A DNA stretch of 64,000 nt from positions 33,200,082 to 33,264,081 of the forward strand of contig NC_067207.1 in the NCBI RefSeq assembly GCF_026262505.1, written 5' to 3'. Position 1 is the stretch's first letter. Each line of letters opens with the position of its first letter. The notes beneath the pieces are model-generated. The model was not told where the DNA came from. It worked only from the letters and a program-made list of their open reading frames with translations, and ran no database searches. The DNA is from Trichomonas vaginalis G3. Lineage: Eukaryota; Parabasalia; Trichomonadida; Trichomonadidae. The position numbers and the translations under genes were made by a program. Below, one piece after another: positions 59,648-64,000 of the stretch.

Positions 59648-60665
59648 TTATTTTATTGATAGCAAAGGTTCAAAGAAGGGAATTGAAATATGAATAATAT
59701 ACTTTCCTTCTTTATATTTGACTTGTTGTTTGATAACTGTTTCTCGATGTCGAGGATTGAAAGAATTAAACAATATTAGTTGAAAAATATGAAAATAAAT
59801 GATAAGATGTAATGGAATCAATATTGAATGTATCTGTGAGTTCAAGTATATGTTAAATTATCAATATGACAATTCTCGATTATTAATGAATCAGCACCAT
59901 TCCAAATCAATGATCCATTTCCAAAATTTCCAAAAATTGAACAATTAGAAATAGTCATTTTCAAAACAACAATGATACCAAGATGAGCTTGTACTTGATT
60001 GTGAATTATTTAGAATATTACTATTAATGAGATAATATGTTGGTGAATCAATACTATAATGCATAAGAACCAATAATCGCAATGATTTTGACAAATTGAA
60101 CAAAAATTGACTTTTCCAATTGAATTATGAGGTGATATTCCATATGCAGCGCAGCTTCTCGACATTGTTATTACTATATTTGAATAACTAATATTAATAA
60201 TACCATAACTACATAAATAGTATCATCTCCTTCTTCTCTTTTTTCCACATGATGAAACACAACTTTCAAGAAAATAATTAAAATTTCCATAGGATAAATG
60301 AACGTGAATGTTGTCCTATACTTGATGTTTGTGAATATAATGAAAACATCGATGTTGAATAACTGAATTATGACCGTTCACGCAAACAGAAACTCCAACA
60401 TCCTTTTGCAGTCATTGAATGAACATTCGGAATGTAATAATTTGATATCATCCGTTGTAATTGAAATAGCACCTTCTTCAAGTCATGAAAAAAACTAAGT
60501 AAAACAAAACACTCGAATTAGAAACTGAAACTGGACAATTAACACATGTTTCTGGATTTGTTTTGTTATTTTCGCCATATAATTCATACCAGATGTTTTT
60601 TGGAATATTTTCAAAATGATGAGTGATAATCTCTCCGAAGAGAGAAAATCACTGAAACGTGACAT
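59648..60665 (-). pseudogene. Beta-helix-like gene, copy g (many small gaps)
   Basis: Like copy d it has many one-base losses and hardly any long frame. Losses again fall at sites variable among sisters, for example ATGA-GTGATAA where c has ATGAAAGTG and e has ATGATAGTG. Confidence 0.7.
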
Positions 60666-61106
60666 TAAAAAATTCCAACACTTTTTATTAATTTTTTTTT
60701 CTTTGATTCATATTTTCTTCCGAATTAGAAGGAATATATTGATGAATCAGTATATCAAAACAACTAATTGCATTAAATTGGCAATGTTCATGACAGAGAT
60801 TCGACAAGTATTAACGAGTTTCTAAAGATTACCTAGTCTTAATACAATGTTTTTTATCAACATATTTATTAATTTGTTATTACATACATGGAAAATATAT
60901 AAGTATAACGAATTTATATCAGAAAACAGTATTTTTAATTGCAAAATGAAATAAACCTTTCAAAAACTGTATTATTTGATCTAATAATAATATAAAATCA
61001 ATTTGTTTGTATTTGTTTTATGATATTGATATTTACATTAAACAAATTATGAAGATCACATAGATTATATATACAAAACTATTCTTGTTAATTAATCATT
61101 TCAATA

Positions 61107-61202
61107 ATGAAATGAAACAAGAAACTGGGAACTCACATACAGAAGATATTTATTCAAATTGCATCAAGAGTTATATTTATGAAATTCGAAACTAAAAGAA
61201 GA
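61107..61202 (+). pseudogene. Coiled-coil gene, array copy 7 (3' truncated by Maverick C)
   Basis: This copy keeps the ATG after the Inr (AATAATGAAATGAAACAAG) and reads about 30 residues before the homology stops at ACTAAAAGAAG. It shares variants with copy 1 (ATCAAGAGTTATATT), so the two outermost copies resemble each other most. Confidence 0.8.
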
Positions 61203-61508
61203 GTAGTAGGATATGATGGGTTTTGTGACTTTTTTTGTAAACGTAAAGAATTCATACAATATCGAGCGATTTTGTATCATTTTTTTTAACATATGAAGTA
61301 AAAAATGTATGATTCTTACGGTTTTTATTCTTACGTTTTTGAATAAATCAAGATTTAAAAAATTTTCAAAATTGTAAGACATTTACACTCAGCCCATACA
61401 TAATGAAATAAAAAATAATTTTTTAAAAAAAATAAACTTTTAAAAATTCATGTCTTACGAAAATTAAAACTTAGTATGTTTATTATTTTATTTTTTATTT
61501 TGTATGAA
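61203..61508. other. Terminal non-coding part of Maverick C
   Basis: No gene is visible. The last 70 bp are a T-rich leader (TTATTTTTTATTTTGTATGAA) before the first small gene. It lacks the GAGGTGA hairpin units that fill the ends of B, so C belongs to a different subgroup. Confidence 0.5.
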
Positions 61509-61598
61509 ATGAGCGTCAAAACTAACGACGTTAAAAAATTAGGATTCACAAACGAGGAAATAAAGGATATATTAGAGGAGGTGGGTTATGAAAGTTGA
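61509..61598 (+). CDS. Very small protein (29 aa)
   Basis: ATG directly after the T-rich leader; reads MSVKTNDVKKLGFTNEEIKD and ends EEVGYES. The leader match is the main support. It may be a short remnant. Confidence 0.3.
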   Translation: MSVKTNDVKKLGFTNEEIKDILEEVGYES

Positions 61599-61655
61599 TA
61601 AATATTATTTAAGAAATTGTCAAAAATTTGCCGAGTTATTAAAATGATTTAGATT

Positions 61656-61871
61656 ATGATGAGAAAAATGAATAAAGATGATGTTATAAATTTCTTATAT
61701 CCCACATCTGAAGAAGAAAAACCTAAAGAACCTGATGTTTTCCCCGAATATTATGAAGAACGAAAAGATGATGAATACGATGAAATTGAAAGACTGAAAA
61801 AAATAAGAGATGAAATAGATGAAAAAATTAAGGAATTAAGAGAAGTTGAAAATATAATGAAAATGAAGTAG
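61656..61871 (+). CDS. Small charged helical protein (71 aa)
   Basis: Very rich in Glu, Lys and Asp (YEERKDDEYDEIERLKKIRD) with a likely C-terminal coiled coil. No family is recognised. Confidence 0.4.
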   Translation: MMRKMNKDDVINFLYPTSEEEKPKEPDVFPEYYEERKDDEYDEIERLKKIRDEIDEKIKELREVENIMKMK

Positions 61872-61941
61872 AGGGTTTTAATGAATATCCCAGCTTCAGA
61901 ATCAGAAGTTCAGAAATCTCATGAAAGAAAGATATAAAAAT

Positions 61942-62379
61942 TATGTCTCAGAATCAACACAAAATTTATTAGAATGGTGAAATAGACGAAACACTTTCAG
62001 AAGAAGGTACTAAATTTATTCGTAAACATAAGTTACAATTTATTGATAATGAAGAATACTCCTGTATCCTACTTTCACCACCTTTAGATTCCAAAAAATT
62101 CAAAAAGCTCTTAAAAACGTGACATATGCAACTAATACGATTAAGAAAGAAGATCATGATATTTACACAAATTATTATTTAAATAAATGCACAGGTGTTG
62201 ATAAAGTTTTTGATTTATTAGATAAAATATCAAAAGAAACCATTGGAACCTATAAAATTTTGTGTGATTGTGGTTTCATTATTGAAGATACCAATAATGT
62301 TTCATATGAAAGAACAGCACCGAAGGAAGACGAAGTGGAAAGGTCTATACCATTCGTTATTAAGAACAAAAAGATATGA
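61942..62379 (+). pseudogene. Broken Maverick C gene of unknown function
   Basis: Readable parts include FIRKHKLQFIDNEEYSCILL and DKVFDLLDKISKETIGTYKI. It is broken about once or twice. No domain is recognised. Confidence 0.4.
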
Positions 62380-62615
62380 AAACTTATAAACATTATATTT
62401 ATTCATTTATTTCAGAAAAAATGGAAGCAACCCATAAAACATCTTCTCATCATTTTATAGCTATTCATACATTCCTTTTCAAAGTTGTGAAATTAAATAA
62501 GACAGGAATTAGATTTAATGTATCAGGGTACGCATTCTTGAGTAAATTAAAATGTATTCGTCACGTCGCGGATGATAAAAATTTATGTGTTCTTAATTCA
62601 TTTTATGGGCTTTAA
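62376..62615 (+). CDS. Small protein of unknown function (79 aa)
   Basis: The ATG overlaps the end of the previous gene by 4 bp. The protein is basic and aromatic (KTYKHYIYSFISEK, TGIRFNVSGYAFLSKLKC). No family is recognised. Confidence 0.4.
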   Translation: MKTYKHYIYSFISEKMEATHKTSSHHFIAIHTFLFKVVKLNKTGIRFNVSGYAFLSKLKCIRHVADDKNLCVLNSFYGL

Positions 62616-62663
62616 AAATAAAGTTTATTTTTATTTCTTTTTTAATTTTTTATTCTTACATAA

Positions 62664-64000
62664 ATGAACAAAAACGGAACAGCTAAAATGAATGATAATC
62701 AAATAAGAGCCGAAGGTAGAAGGTTATTTAAACGCTTCTATAACATTCCTGATGGTGTTAATCCTAAAACTCGTAGAAGCTATTTAAATGAAGCAATAGA
62801 TGCATATGAAGGTTTTGACATTTCATCAGAAAGTGAGAGATTAGCGAGAATGTTAAATGTTAATATTGATTTCTATTATTGTGATCCTCAACCAGAAGAC
62901 GTGGACATAAATAAGGTAGACTTTCCATTAGTGGAATCAATAATGATAGATCCAGAATTTGAAACAGTAAATATTTTATTAACACAGAGTCCATGTGGAA
63001 AACTTCACGCTGACAGAATAACAGACGTTGAAGCACTCACCGGCTATAAAGTTTGTCCATATTGTAAAGAAGAAGTTTATTCTATCCGTGATGACCCAGA
63101 AAGGAAAAACCAAAGAAGATTTTTAAAGCAGTGTGAGAAATGTAAAGAAAATAATGGAAGATTAATTCAAGACGTTCAATTGCAAAAGACCCAGCAACCA
63201 TATGCACCACATATTACGAACAGAAGATATATCAGTGGTTATTAGCTCACAATTTGCAGGAATATTATCAACCGACAAGATATTATATTACTTTTGACTT
63301 CGAAACATTAGAGACTAAAGAAGAATTACAACTTTCTGAGTGTGCAACTTTGAACGCTTACTTAAAACCATTCATGGTATCATCAACGGTTAAATTAAAT
63401 GATAAAACATATACGAGGAATTTTTGCTTAACTTCGAGTGATTCTTTTATTTCTGATTGGATTGAGTTTTTATTTTCAACCTGTTCATTAGTTGCTAAAT
63501 CAAATATTGAACAATATGAAGAATTATTGAAGCCGCAAACGGTGGGACTTTGTCTCATACATTAAATGAAAACAGAAGGAAACATTTAAAGAACTTCTAG
63601 ATGAGGAATTCAATAAAGTGAATATCATAGGTTTTAATTCGGGAAAGTTTGATTTAAATTTAATTCTTCGTGATTTAAACACTGCAAAATGGAAAATAAA
63701 ATCAATGCTGGGTTCATCTTCACAATTTAAGCAAGTCATTGTAAAGAAAACAAACGTTCCATATGAATTAAGATTTATTGACATCAGAAATTATATAGCG
63801 GTGGGACATTAGACCAATTCACTCAAGATTTCGGAAACAATAAATCACGTGTTAAATCCTTTTTCCCTTATCAATTCATCACGTGGGAAAATTACGAAGA
63901 AGAATTATATAAAGTGGAACCATTCACTCAAGATTCATTTTATTCAGCATTAACTCAAGAAACTATATCAGATAGTGATTATCAAATATATCTCAATGAT
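62664..64000 (+). pseudogene. Protein-primed DNA polymerase B of Maverick C, N-terminal part, broken
   Basis: The ATG follows the leader TTTTTTATTCTTACATAA. An N-terminal region with zinc-binding-type cysteines (VCPYCKEEV, QCEKCKEN) precedes the 3'-5' exonuclease: Exo I in YITFDFETLE and Exo II in IIGFNSGKFDLNLI are visible. Further polymerase sequence (FFPYQFITWENYEEELY) continues past the window. This is the enzyme that copies Maverick DNA from a terminal protein. It is broken several times within the part seen. Confidence 0.8.

Larger units (their letters stand above)
40612..61202. repeat. Tandem array of seven ~3.0-kb two-gene units
   Basis: Each unit holds a plus-strand coiled-coil gene facing a minus-strand beta-helix-like gene, tail to tail, with a ~430-bp divergent spacer between units. 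Plus-gene starts lie at 42990, 46018, 49044, 52047, 55083, 58102 and 61107, so the period is 3003-3036 bp. The first coiled-coil copy lacks its 5' part and the last its 3' part, where Maverick C begins. The coiled-coil genes are nearly identical; the facing genes vary in patches. Confidence 0.95.
61203..64000. mobile_element. Maverick/Polinton C, left end (runs off the window)
   Basis: The array homology ends and a new sequence begins with AGTAGTAGGATATG, close to the GGTAGTGG tip of Maverick B. After about 300 bp of non-coding DNA come small genes and the N-terminal part of a protein-primed DNA polymerase B. The order (polymerase near one end) fits Mavericks. Several genes are broken, so it appears older than B. 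The exact left border is uncertain by a few bases. Confidence 0.75.

Overview
The window looks like nuclear DNA of a trichomonad, most likely Trichomonas vaginalis. It is AT-rich, has no visible introns, carries Maverick/Polinton elements of the kind that fill that genome, and holds a host gene family whose starts sit a few bases after a TCATT initiator (Inr). No database was searched, so the species call is inference from gene content.

Layout. (1) 1 to about 12,660: part of a degraded Maverick (A) that runs off the left edge. It has a broken integrase, a phage-tail-fibre-like gene, a penton-like minor capsid gene, a packaging ATPase and small virion-type genes. A hAT DNA transposon (3751-6960, 8-bp target duplication TTTATGAA) sits inside its fibre gene. 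(2) About 12,660-16,256: host DNA with a ten-unit minisatellite and a decayed DDE_Tnp_4 (PIF/Harbinger- or IS5-like) transposase. (3) 16,257-40,458: a near-complete Maverick (B) of about 24.2 kb, with ~1.2-kb terminal inverted repeats that are almost identical, A/T homopolymers at both tips and a 5-bp duplication GATTT. It carries a Dam-type methylase, fibre, integrase, two HNH nuclease genes in opposite orientation, three KilA-N genes, packaging ATPase, penton-like and major capsid genes, but no recognisable DNA polymerase B. (4) About 40,612-61,202: seven tandem ~3.0-kb host units, each with a long coiled-coil gene (+) facing a cysteine-rich beta-helix-like gene (-). (5) About 61,203-64,000: the start of a third Maverick (C) with the exonuclease part of a protein-primed DNA polymerase B, cut by the window edge.

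How the parts fit. In A and B the structural genes lie in head-to-head pairs, often with only 16-18 bp between opposed ATGs. That gap is a small near-palindrome of the form TTTTAT-N-ATAAAA. KilA-N, HNH and polymerase genes instead follow long T-rich leaders, which suggests two expression classes like the early and late genes of DNA viruses. A hairpin-forming repeat (core GAGGTGA-GATT-TCACCTC) makes up most of the terminal repeats and also separates the KilA-N cassettes. The terminal repeats contain scraps of the element's own methylase and KilA-N genes. B looks young from its terminal repeats although several of its genes are broken; A is older. Many apparent frameshifts in the host array fall exactly where sister units differ, which points to consensus errors in the assembly rather than to decay alone.
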